In this document: piece after piece, positions 53,619 to 59,853 of the stretch | How positions within the stretch are numbered: the stretch's first letter is position 1 | Layout: each line of letters begins with the position of its first letter | From: Clostridia bacterium | GTDB lineage: Bacteria; Bacillota_A; Clostridia; Christensenellales; Aristaeellaceae | NCBI GenBank assembly: GCA_017517815.1 | Contig: JAFWYA010000056.1 | Coordinates: forward strand, 1 to 64,000 | DNA length: 64,000 nt | Direction of reading: 5' to 3' | The notes under the pieces: model-generated | The model's database searches: none | What the model saw: only the letters and a program-made list of their open reading frames with translations | What the model was told of the DNA's origin: nothing | Made by a program: the position numbers and the translations under genes

Positions 53619-53641
53619 TGGTGCCGGCGGTGGGACTTGAA
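53619..53641 (-). repeat. attL: 3' fragment of a tRNA gene (probably tRNA-Leu)
   Basis: The minus strand reads TTCAAGTCCCACC then GCCGGCACCA: the T-loop, the 3' half of the T-stem, the acceptor strand and encoded CCA of a tRNA. The 5' part of the gene is missing; the sequence before the T-loop (GTTAA) does not pair with it. This is the usual scar left when an element integrates into a tRNA 3' end and restores the gene at its far end. The acceptor sequence suggests a tRNA starting GCCGGCGG, as in many tRNA-Leu genes (inference). Confidence 0.85.
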
Positions 53642-53758
53642 TTAACCACGCCATATAAAACACAGCAAAACACCCTAAAACGGAAACACTTGAAATGCAT
53701 ACATTTCAACTCTTTCACATACATTTTAATCAATGCAAAAAAGCCCATGTAAATCATC

Positions 53759-53779
53759 ATTGTGGTACTTATTGTGGTA
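53759..53779 (+). repeat. Paired ATTGTGGTA repeats near attL
   Basis: ATTGTGGTA occurs at 53759-53767 and 53771-53779, a 12-nt period, about 120 bp inside the element. Short direct repeats in this place are typical arm-type sites for tyrosine integrases that, like the one at 62839, have an N-terminal arm-binding domain. Confidence 0.5.
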
Positions 53780-54662
53780 TAAAATCTGTACACCAGCAGG
53801 AACCAATTTCATTTTATTAATGTGGAACATGTCCAAAAGGGTCAAAAGTCTGTTTTTGTTGTATAACAACAATTTGCACAACCCCAAAACCCTTTCCAAA
53901 AGATGGCCAAAAGCACAGAAAGCTTTCCAGTATGCAACGCCGGTTCGCCACAATACAAATCAAATCTGTTTTTTCACATGTGGGGATAATTAAGTTCCGC
54001 CTCTCAACAGAAGAACGTCAAAGCTTTGGCGGCACTGTGTACCATGCGCAGTACTATGAATACCCGCATATGTGTTCACATCGAAACAGCTTTCATTGCA
54101 TCTGTTCGAAGTCGCCTGCAAGAAGTCCCTTTTGCCGCACCCAGCAAAACCAGGCTCTGAATTGCTGATCCCCCCTCCGCCAACACCATCCGCCCTCAGG
54201 CGATGCCGGCCAATCAGATCCATCATGGACAGAAAGCGCAACATGGCTATGCCGTTTTTTATTTTGGAAAATCTGCTTTTTTTCACAGAGGGACCCATTT
54301 TGCGTCCCCCCCGGCAGGGCGTGCAAAAACGTGCGTGTTTAACACACCTTATCAAATAACGCTTCCTATGTTTTTCCAGTGAAACAAGCATGCACACTTC
54401 TGCACGCCGCAACAAAAATAAAGCCTTCAAAACAAGGGGGGCAGGGGATGTGCAAACGCCTGCGATAACTATATATACAGTGTGCTGACGTCATCAAGGG
54501 GTACAAACTCCTCCTGTCCCCCCGCCCTCCGTGTTCCGGGGATGGGTACCATCATACACAAAGAAAAAAGAAACACGACTTGTCATGGACATACATACAA
54601 GTTGAAGAAATGTAACGCTTCGATATGGACACGTTCTCGATACGCAGATGCAATATTCCTCG
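53780..54662. other. Left arm of the element without recognisable protein genes
   Basis: Frames here are short, lack ribosome sites and have no protein character. A possible further small RNA lies on the minus strand at about 54410-54475: TTGATG and TATATA 16 nt apart, then GCAGG/CCTGC and CCTTGTTTTGAAGG hairpins before a T-rich run. Nothing else is recognised. Confidence 0.4.
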
Positions 54663-54737
54663 AATAAAAAAGGCACCACGACGCCACTAATCATCGTAGT
54701 GCTGGACAGTAAAGGCAAGTAGTCAAAGCCTTCCTGC
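54663..54737 (-). ncRNA. Small RNA unit with own promoter and terminator
   Basis: On the minus strand a promoter (TTGACT 54768-54773, TAAGAT 54744-54749, 18-nt spacer) is followed by a transcript of about 75 nt. The transcript has a hairpin AAGGC/GCCTT and ends in GCACTACGA/TCGTGGTGC followed by TTTTTTATT, an intrinsic terminator. No start codon with a ribosome site is present. The unit lies in the gene-poor left arm of the element. Function unknown; possibly an antisense or helper-interfering RNA. Confidence 0.6.
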
Positions 54738-54743
54738 GCTCCT

Positions 54744-54773
54744 ATCTTAACATAAAAAGCAATGGCCAGTCAA
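54744..54773 (-). promoter_or_regulatory. Promoter of the 75-nt RNA
   Basis: TTGACT-18-TAAGAT on the minus strand, start expected near 54737. Confidence 0.6.
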
Positions 54774-54774
54774 T

Positions 54775-55075
54775 GGAAAGCCGGCACAGGTATCCGTTTG
54801 CACACCCATAACATTGCATTCAATTGACATCCTGGGCAATCCACGCACATGCACTGCTTTATTTTTTTACTTTCCTGGTAATCTCTGCCGATCACATCAG
54901 CAACGTTTTCCCAATTCGCCGGGTAACAAAAACTCCTTTCCCATCAAAAGCAGAGACTGTGCGGGTATTTCGTCCACAGTTCCCGAAGCAAAGAAGCTAT
55001 ATCCCCGGTCAGCACAACTATATTTGTTTACTGTCGAGGAATGTATTTGCTGCATCATACTTTCTCAAAAAGCGC
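54775..55075. other. Gene-poor spacer in the element
   Basis: No protein gene, RNA terminator or repeat is recognised between the two RNA units; short frames have no ribosome sites. Confidence 0.5.
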
Positions 55076-55361
55076 AATAAAAAACTCCGCCCTTCAACCT
55101 ACCGTCCAGACAGATGAACCGTCCGTTGCCTTAGGAGGCGGAGTATGTACAGGACACAAACCGCTGTTCGAACCAGAGGACTTCACCGCCCCGTTACCGC
55201 TGCGGGATAGGCCGCATCTGGCAGTGGAAAGCATCCTGCAAATAGTCCCGGTCTACACGGCTCTACTTGCCTATCGGCGAGGACTTGCAGGTTACGCAAA
55301 CGCCTCATGCCGGTACCAGCCTTGGGCACAACGTCCAGAACGAAAATGCTTCTCCCTGCAA
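55076..55361 (-). ncRNA. Structured RNA B (about 285 nt), shares 5' domain with RNA A
   Basis: The promoter at 55366-55394 starts a minus-strand transcript near 55360. Its first 75 nt (55285-55361) are a domain closed by TTGCAGG/CCTGCAA and are closely related to the start of RNA A. The next 200 nt are unique, with GGTTCGAA and several GC-rich stems. The end is ACTCCGCC pairing with GGCGGAGT (55137-55144 with 55084-55091) followed by TTTTTT, an intrinsic terminator. The open frame on this strand (55183-55506) crosses the RNA A terminator and RNA B promoter and has no ribosome site, so the unit is taken as noncoding. I recognise no family: it is not 6S, SRP, RNase P or tmRNA. Confidence 0.7.
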
Positions 55362-55365
55362 AACC

Positions 55366-55394
55366 ATTGTAACCGATCAGGGGCAAATTTTCAA
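55366..55394 (-). promoter_or_regulatory. Promoter of RNA B
   Basis: TTGAAA (55389-55394) and TACAAT (55366-55371) on the minus strand, 17-nt spacer. The start falls directly at the first base of the conserved domain. Confidence 0.7.
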
Positions 55395-55432
55395 CACTAC
55401 CTGCTAAGATTTCAAATATGGTTTCGGGAAGA

Positions 55433-55595
55433 AATAAAAACAGAGCTGGTATCTGCCGACCCCGTATCCCTCGGTCACGAACCGGGGCCGGAAGTCGGAA
55501 GCGCACCAGCTCCCGTGCCGCAGGTTACGCAAACTCCTTATGCTGAGCGCTCAGCCCTTGGGGAACGTCCGAAACGCAAATGCTTCTCCCTGCAA
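55433..55595 (-). ncRNA. Structured RNA A (about 160 nt)
   Basis: The transcript starts near 55595 from a near-consensus promoter. Its first 76 nt (55520-55595) form the domain shared with RNA B, closed by GCAGG/CCTGC. The inner hairpin GCTGA-GCGC-TCAGC of RNA A corresponds to GCTGG-TA-CCGGC in RNA B: pairing is kept although bases differ, which supports a real RNA structure. The 3' part is a long branched hairpin closed by GAGCTGGT/ACCAGCTC (55505-55512 with 55443-55450), with inner CCCCG/CGGGG, then TGTTTTTATTT as terminator. No credible reading frame with a ribosome site. Function unknown. Confidence 0.72.
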
Positions 55596-55600
55596 GGATT

Positions 55601-55629
55601 ATTATAGGGCAAGCCAGGCAAAGCGTCAA
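55601..55629 (-). promoter_or_regulatory. Promoter of RNA A
   Basis: TTGACG (55624-55629) and TATAAT (55601-55606) on the minus strand with a 17-nt spacer. This is one of the best sigma-A promoters in the window, so strong expression is expected. Confidence 0.82.
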
Positions 55630-55647
55630 CCAGTTTGAAGGCAAAGA

Positions 55648-55670
55648 AAAAGCAGGCCGAGGCCTGCTGA
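55648..55670 (-). terminator. Terminator of the HigBA-like operon
   Basis: AGCAGGCC/GGCCTGCT stem on the minus strand followed by TTTTTC. It separates the toxin-antitoxin transcript from the RNA A promoter. Confidence 0.88.
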
Positions 55671-55749
55671 TATGGAATCCGGTGGAGCGACACTCCCGCA
55701 TCTCCAACAAGGGCGACGGCTGCCCGTTCCTCCCTCAAATTCCGTTGTA

Positions 55750-56031
55750 TTACTTTGCCGGAACAAATTCAAGTTTGATCTGCATGCCCATTCCTTCCGC
55801 CAATCTGCGCAGCGTACGCAAAGAGGGATTCGCGCTGCCGTTTTCCAGCTTGCTGATATCTGCCTGAGCAATGCCCGTTTTATCGGCAAGCTGTTTCTGC
55901 GTCAGGCCGCTGGCCTTGCGGGCGTCGATCATAGCCTGAATGATAGAGAACTCAGGATCGAGTGCATCATATTCAGCCTTAAAAGCAGGATCTTTCATCT
56001 TCTGGGAAAGATAGTCGTTGAAATTACTCAT
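55750..56031 (-). CDS. HigA-like antitoxin, XRE-type HTH
   Basis: 93 residues. The helix-turn-helix reads SGLTQKQLADKTGIAQADIS with KLENGSANPSLRTLRRLAEG after it. The N-terminal 30 residues are the part likely to bind the toxin. It overlaps the toxin gene by ATGA (56028-56031), and toxin-first order is that of HigBA. It should neutralise the toxin and repress the shared promoter through the GGAT-AA-ATCC operator. Confidence 0.9.
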   Translation of the reverse strand: MSNFNDYLSQKMKDPAFKAEYDALDPEFSIIQAMIDARKASGLTQKQLADKTGIAQADISKLENGSANPSLRTLRRLAEGMGMQIKLEFVPAK

Positions 56032-56387
56032 TTCTGGTTCTCCTTTCGGTTGGTGTACTCTTTGCGGTAGGCTTTGGCCTTTTCGATCTCGCCGGGCGGG
56101 GTTTTCTGCGTCTTTTTTATGAAACCGTTGGTAAGGATGATCTTACGCCCGACAAAGAAGAAATACAGCACGCGGGAAATATCAGAGCCAACTTGGGCGC
56201 GAAGTTCAAAGATCCCATCATCCAAATGTTCTGAATAAGGCATCCGGAGAGCGGTTCCATTTTTCTGCAGAAGCTCAATGGTTCGGATCATCTTTGCCTG
56301 CATTTTCAGGTCAAGCCCTTCTAAAAACTTCTTTGCAGGTTCCTCTCCGTTGGGCAGATCGTAGAAAATCACTTCAAACTCCTGCAT
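56028..56387 (-). CDS. HigB/RelE-like toxin (phage-derived Gp49-like family)
   Basis: 119 residues. FEVIFYDLPNGEEPAKKFLEGL and GIFELRAQVGSDISRVLYFFFVG, followed by LTNGFIKKTQKTP, match RelE-superfamily toxins that cut mRNA at the ribosome. The ATG at 56387 is used; the frame opens at 56414 without a ribosome site. First gene of a two-gene operon. It probably stabilises the element in the host. Confidence 0.9.
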   Translation of the reverse strand: MQEFEVIFYDLPNGEEPAKKFLEGLDLKMQAKMIRTIELLQKNGTALRMPYSEHLDDGIFELRAQVGSDISRVLYFFFVGRKIILTNGFIKKTQKTPPGEIEKAKAYRKEYTNRKENQK

Positions 56388-56418
56388 AGTATACCGCCTT
56401 TCGTGCTGCTTCATGCAT

Positions 56419-56447
56419 ATTATATGGGATTTATCCTATATTGTCAA
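56419..56447 (-). promoter_or_regulatory. Promoter and operator of the HigBA-like operon
   Basis: TTGACA (56442-56447) and TATAAT (56419-56424) with 17-nt spacer on the minus strand. The spacer holds the inverted repeat GGAT-AA-ATCC, well placed for autorepression by the antitoxin. Confidence 0.88.
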
Positions 56448-56451
56448 TCGA

Positions 56452-56481
56452 AAAAGCGGAGGGTAATACCTCCGCCTTATT
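56452..56481 (-). terminator. Rho-independent terminator
   Basis: GCGGAGG/CCTCCGC stem with TTTTTC after it on the minus strand. It ends a transcript from the right. Between it and 56678 the minus strand could encode only a 29-residue frame (from about 56521) behind GGAG, too little to call. Confidence 0.8.
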
Positions 56482-56677
56482 CCAGATCGACCACAGTGAG
56501 ACCGGGCCGCAGTCCTTCATATGCTCAACTCCCGAATCAATAGAAAGCCCACCGGGTTGCGCATGCAAGCAGGGGCGTGGTGGGATCTGTTGGTTTTAAC
56601 ATACGCCTATCGTCGTTTTTGTCAAGCGAATTTGTAACAAAGACGCTTTCATTCACGCATCCGCCCGAACAGACGTT

Positions 56678-57394
56678 TCACTTCTTCACTTCTCCGTACC
56701 CTGAAAAACACACTTTATGTTCCTCTATCAACTGTTCGATTACCCTTTTGTTGATGTACTCAGCACCTCCAAACAAGGATTTCCAACAGCATCCATCCCA
56801 TCTGTGCAGTCGGAACATTTGATTGTTCAGAACATTGACCAGCTGATTATATTCCGAGCGTGCTTCGTCTGCTTTGGGGTCACAATCCCGATGACAGATC
56901 AGCAGCAACGCATAAAACTCCAGCACATATAAGCCAGCCATTGCCAAAAGCACGTTCTGCAGCGTTGCTGCTTTATAATACGGCTTCTCTTTCCAGCGGG
57001 GGAAGTCACTTGAGCAGATTTCAGTACGTCTATGCTTCACCATGTTGTACAGCTTCCACCATTCCGGGCCCTTTGGGGCCGTCCACTCTTTCCAGGGCTG
57101 AAATTCTCCAAGTCCCTGCACCGTGACGGTTTCGTTCAGAATGCACGGAAAGGCGGAAACAATGGGGTGATAATACTCAGTGATATTTCCCGTGTTTTTG
57201 CCCAACAGCTCGCACAGTTGTTTTGCCAGCACATCCACTTCGCTGCACACAGCCTGATACAGGCGGTTGTACTCCACCGAAAAAGTGCCATAATTGTCCG
57301 GCTCAAAGGAAACATAGCGCTGCGTTGAAAGCAGGTCCTGTTCAAGCCCTTTAAAAAACTTCCAGTAATTCAACACGAAAGCATTTGCATCCAT
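56678..57394 (-). CDS. Uncharacterised helical protein, possibly HEPN-like
   Basis: 238 residues from the ATG at 57394, which follows AAGGAGAG. The protein is mostly helical and soluble with aromatic-rich stretches (FVLNYWKFFKGLEQDLLST; GPEWWKLYNMVKHRRTEICS). The KHRR motif after a WW-containing helix recalls HEPN-type proteins involved in phage defence or RNA cleavage, but the R-x4-6-H signature is not clear. I give no function. It overlaps nothing, follows the RHH gene by 27 nt and is likely co-transcribed with it as element cargo. Confidence 0.6.
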   Translation of the reverse strand: MDANAFVLNYWKFFKGLEQDLLSTQRYVSFEPDNYGTFSVEYNRLYQAVCSEVDVLAKQLCELLGKNTGNITEYYHPIVSAFPCILNETVTVQGLGEFQPWKEWTAPKGPEWWKLYNMVKHRRTEICSSDFPRWKEKPYYKAATLQNVLLAMAGLYVLEFYALLLICHRDCDPKADEARSEYNQLVNVLNNQMFRLHRWDGCCWKSLFGGAEYINKRVIEQLIEEHKVCFSGYGEVKK

Positions 57395-57421
57395 TTCGAG
57401 CTCTCCTTCATCACGCAATTG

Positions 57422-57862
57422 TCAGGGATTATTCTGTGCAACCTCTATGGTTGTATTATTGATGATAAAACCATCCTTCTGAGTGGGAACATAAGCCGCT
57501 GCTGCAGCCGCAAGAGCCTCCTGCGGTGTATTGGCCTCAACCGTTATTTCCTGTGTGCAGATCCCGTCCATATACTCCAGCTGCTCATCGGTCATGGTTT
57601 CCCCGTTGGGCGTCTGAATGGATGAACGTTCTGTGATCCTCACCCGAAACGATGGCGTCATCACCTTGCGTCCCGCTCTTTGATTGACGGCGTTGACAAT
57701 ATACTGAGCCATGCTTTCGCCGGCCTGTTCCGCCGCCGCCTTAAGGCTGGCCCTGTCTCCCTTGGGCACCCGGATGGCGATTTGCTCAAGGTTTTCCTTT
57801 TGATACTTCTGCGACGCTTTGTTTCTGGACTGATTGTAATACTTTGGTTTTTCGGTCATCAT
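57422..57862 (-). CDS. Ribbon-helix-helix (Arc-like) protein with C-terminal extension
   Basis: 146 residues. EQIAIRVPKGDRASLKAAAE and GESMAQYIVNAVNQRAG form a ribbon-helix-helix DNA-binding unit (residues 25-62). The C-terminal 80 residues look like a small beta/alpha domain (GICTQEITVEANTPQEAL). It may repress the divergent gene at 58010, whose promoter region contains a 26-bp palindrome. The start may be either of two adjacent ATG codons (57862 or 57859). Confidence 0.75.
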   Translation of the reverse strand: MMTEKPKYYNQSRNKASQKYQKENLEQIAIRVPKGDRASLKAAAEQAGESMAQYIVNAVNQRAGRKVMTPSFRVRITERSSIQTPNGETMTDEQLEYMDGICTQEITVEANTPQEALAAAAAAYVPTQKDGFIINNTTIEVAQNNP

Positions 57863-57966
57863 TCACACCGCCTTTCGCGCTCATTATACGCTCATGTGTT
57901 ATGGCTAGCAATGTAATATGAGGTTGGATTTTTTCTCTCATTTGCTATTTGAATATTGCTAGCAAT

Positions 57967-57992
57967 GTTTTATGATATATACATCATAAAAC
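57967..57992. promoter_or_regulatory. 26-bp palindromic operator plus repeated GCTAGCAATGT
   Basis: GTTTTATGAT (57967-57976) and ATCATAAAAC (57983-57992) are perfect inverted arms. Just upstream GCTAGCAATGT occurs twice, near 57904 and 57958, the second touching the palindrome. The sites lie between the divergent RHH gene and the 106-residue gene. Confidence 0.6.
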
Positions 57993-58009
57993 GCAAGGAG
58001 GATCCACCA

Positions 58010-58330
58010 ATGGCAGCCATCACCGACAACCCCAAGCTCATGCCCAAGCCGCAGAACCAAAACCAGTTTCAGATCCTCGATCTGCTTGGTGATATCACCA
58101 GAGCCGCAGAAACCGCCGCCTATATCGGGCAGGATGTTCACGAAGAATACTTCGAGAAGTACCACGCGGACGAGGAGCACGACCGCATGTTCATCTGCTA
58201 CGACTACGACCGCCACAGAGTGAAGATGGGAGTCGTTATGGACGCAATCGAGGAGATCGCCTCCGCCATCAAGGCCATCAATGTGCTGGTCATTGCTGAG
58301 AGCCAAGCGGCAAAAGAAAAAGCCTCCTGA
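58010..58330 (+). CDS. Uncharacterised 106-residue element protein
   Basis: AAGGAGG stands 8 nt before the ATG. The product is soluble, acidic and helical: ILDLLGDITRAAETAAYIG, YHADEEHDRMFICYDYDRHR and VVMDAIEEIASAIKAINV. No motif is known to me. The gene is divergent from the RHH repressor gene and followed by a small ORF. Confidence 0.7.
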   Translation: MAAITDNPKLMPKPQNQNQFQILDLLGDITRAAETAAYIGQDVHEEYFEKYHADEEHDRMFICYDYDRHRVKMGVVMDAIEEIASAIKAINVLVIAESQAAKEKAS

Positions 58331-58446
58331 TGTATCAGATCAGAAGGCGATACCAAAGGCATCCGGGAGCGGAAGCGATTGATGACATCTCGATTCTAAC
58401 AACTTCCCTCCCTTCTATCAAGCATCGATTGAAAGGAGAAACCCTC

Positions 58447-58560
58447 ATGCAGACCGAACGCGAAGAGATCAACAAGATACTGGACGAACTGTGCGACGAT
58501 TATCTTCATATGGTGCTGGTGTTCGCTCAATCGCTCAGGAATGAACAATACAAGAAATGA
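58447..58560 (+). CDS. 37-residue protein
   Basis: GAAAGGAG stands 8 nt before the ATG. The peptide is a single acidic helix (EEINKILDELCDDYLHMVL) with one Cys and a basic end. The frame is open from 58330, but that longer start overlaps the previous stop and has no ribosome site. A terminator follows after 5 nt. Function unknown; small proteins at this place in related elements may be anti-repressors or inhibitors. Confidence 0.6.
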   Translation: MQTEREEINKILDELCDDYLHMVLVFAQSLRNEQYKK

Positions 58561-58562
58561 TT

Positions 58563-58590
58563 TTACCGCCTTCGGGCGGTTTTTTTTTTG
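58563..58590 (+). terminator. Rho-independent terminator
   Basis: ACCGCC/GGCGGT stem with a TTCG-type loop followed by a run of T. Confidence 0.88.
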
Positions 58591-58656
58591 CCTTTCTTCC
58601 ATGGCAGGTGACAAATACAGCCCATGCCGGCTTATTGACATGGGCTTATGCATTCA

Positions 58657-59283
58657 TTATCCGTTTTCTTCGTATGGATCCGGCGGAGGCGGTTGCCCGC
58701 CGCTTCCCCACATCCTCCGCCGCCTGTGCGGCACACTGTATCCGCGAGCAATGGCCAGTGCGCACAGCCGCGGATTATACCGCAAGTCCCTGTATGCCTC
58801 ATGGCGGATCACATTCAGCCGGTAAGGCGTACAGCTCAGCAATCCGGCTGCCTGCGTTTTGGTTTTCCCCTGCAGATCCACCATTTCGATCACCCGCCGC
58901 CGCTGTGCCGGCAATGCCGCCACTTCCTGCCGTACAACGCTGCGCAGTTCCTGCCGTTCTGCCTCTTCCACAACAATGCGGTCGGCATCCTCCAGAAGGT
59001 CTGCAAGCGTCTGACCATCCTCCGTAAGCGTACGGTCAAGGCTGAGGGCATCAACGGAAGGATCGCGCTTTGTGCTTCTGTTACCCACAGCCGCGCGCAT
59101 TTCGTTGCGGATGTAATATGCAGCCCATGCAGGCCATGTTCCTTTGTCGGGCGTATAGGTTGCCTCCGCCCGCAGTGCTCCGATGGCAGCCGCCTGCATC
59201 AGGTCATCCATATCGACTGCACCGCCGCAGTAAGCACGATACTTCTGCGCGATCCTGCGCGCCAGCCGTTCATAGTCTTGCAT
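58657..59283 (-). CDS. Sigma-70-like factor of the element
   Basis: 208 residues. Region 2 is seen in VDMDDLMQAAAIGALRAEATY and WAAYYIRNEMRAAVG; region 4 in LPAQRRRVIEMVDLQGKTKTQ with an HTH-like GLLSCTPYRLNVIRHEAYRD. The end is Pro/Arg-rich. The size and spacing fit small sigma-like proteins in mobile elements, which start late genes or redirect host polymerase. It is the last gene of the minus-strand replication operon, or has its own unit. Confidence 0.82.
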   Translation of the reverse strand: MQDYERLARRIAQKYRAYCGGAVDMDDLMQAAAIGALRAEATYTPDKGTWPAWAAYYIRNEMRAAVGNRSTKRDPSVDALSLDRTLTEDGQTLADLLEDADRIVVEEAERQELRSVVRQEVAALPAQRRRVIEMVDLQGKTKTQAAGLLSCTPYRLNVIRHEAYRDLRYNPRLCALAIARGYSVPHRRRRMWGSGGQPPPPDPYEENG

Positions 59284-59347
59284 TCGCCCCGCACCTGCCT
59301 TATAATGGAATCAGGTCACGTCCTCGCAGCAGATGCGGGGGCGGTTT

Positions 59348-59521
59348 TTATTCTCCCTGTTTTGGGTTTTCCTCGCCTTTGGGTGCATCCTCAACCTTTT
59401 CTCCGCTGAACATCAGGGAATCCTCAATGCCTCGGAGAGATTCAAAAGCGCAGCTTCCAAGCAAATTCAATTTGCAGCGTTCGGTGCATTCCATTTCCCT
59501 AAAAGGGCAAATCCGCTTCAT
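59348..59521 (-). CDS. 57-residue Cys-rich protein
   Basis: A short frame behind GAGGTGATGAA. It starts MKRICPFREMECTERCKLNL with a further Cys in LGSCAFESL, giving C-x5-6-C-x3-C-x7-C spacing that suits binding of zinc or an Fe-S cluster. The C-terminal half is acidic. It lies 17 nt downstream of the 104-residue gene. Such small Cys-motif proteins are frequent in gut phages and integrative elements; no function is assigned. Confidence 0.6.
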   Translation of the reverse strand: MKRICPFREMECTERCKLNLLGSCAFESLRGIEDSLMFSGEKVEDAPKGEENPKQGE

Positions 59522-59538
59522 TTCATCACCTCAAGTAT

Positions 59539-59853
59539 TCATTTGTATCGGCTGTATTTCTCAAAAAGGTGGTCAACTTCCACTTCTGTCATCCCGTCAA
59601 GCGGATGCTGTTCCATCTCTTTCATCAACTTGCGCAGCGTACATTCCAGCTTCTGGCGATTCTTTGCAAGGGTCTCCTCCGCTGTCCCCCTCAATGGCCG
59701 GAAAAGAACCGTTGCCGTCAAAGCCTCCCGATGAAAAATCACCGGTTCCAGCAGTACAGCCTCGCCTCTGCGCACTGCCTGACCGATGGCCAGCGCGTCC
59801 AGCACAGAACAGGTGCGCCTGTCGGCCTTTTCTTCGTTTGCAAAGGGCATCAC
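59539..59853 (-). CDS. Uncharacterised 104-residue element protein
   Basis: Its start overlaps the DUF3987 gene stop by 4 nt (59850-59853), so it is translationally coupled. Soluble: a beta-rich N-terminus (GEAVLLEPVIFHREALTATV) then a long helix (AKNRQKLECTLRKLMKEMEQ). No motif recognised. A role in replication control is possible from its position. Confidence 0.65.
   Translation of the reverse strand: MMPFANEEKADRRTCSVLDALAIGQAVRRGEAVLLEPVIFHREALTATVLFRPLRGTAEETLAKNRQKLECTLRKLMKEMEQHPLDGMTEVEVDHLFEKYSRYK

Noticed and set aside
53990..54430. 146-codon minus-strand frame in the element's left arm
   Set aside because: No ribosome site, biased Arg/Cys/Gly composition and overlap with hairpin-rich sequence suggest noncoding DNA.
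55284..55600. CRISPR array as explanation of the repeated segment
   Set aside because: Only two copies of a 75-nt imperfect repeat, each with its own promoter and terminator; no regular short repeats, spacers or cas genes.
55041..55607. 188-codon plus-strand frame over RNAs A and B
   Set aside because: It runs antisense to two promoter-terminator units with compensatory base changes; no ribosome site.
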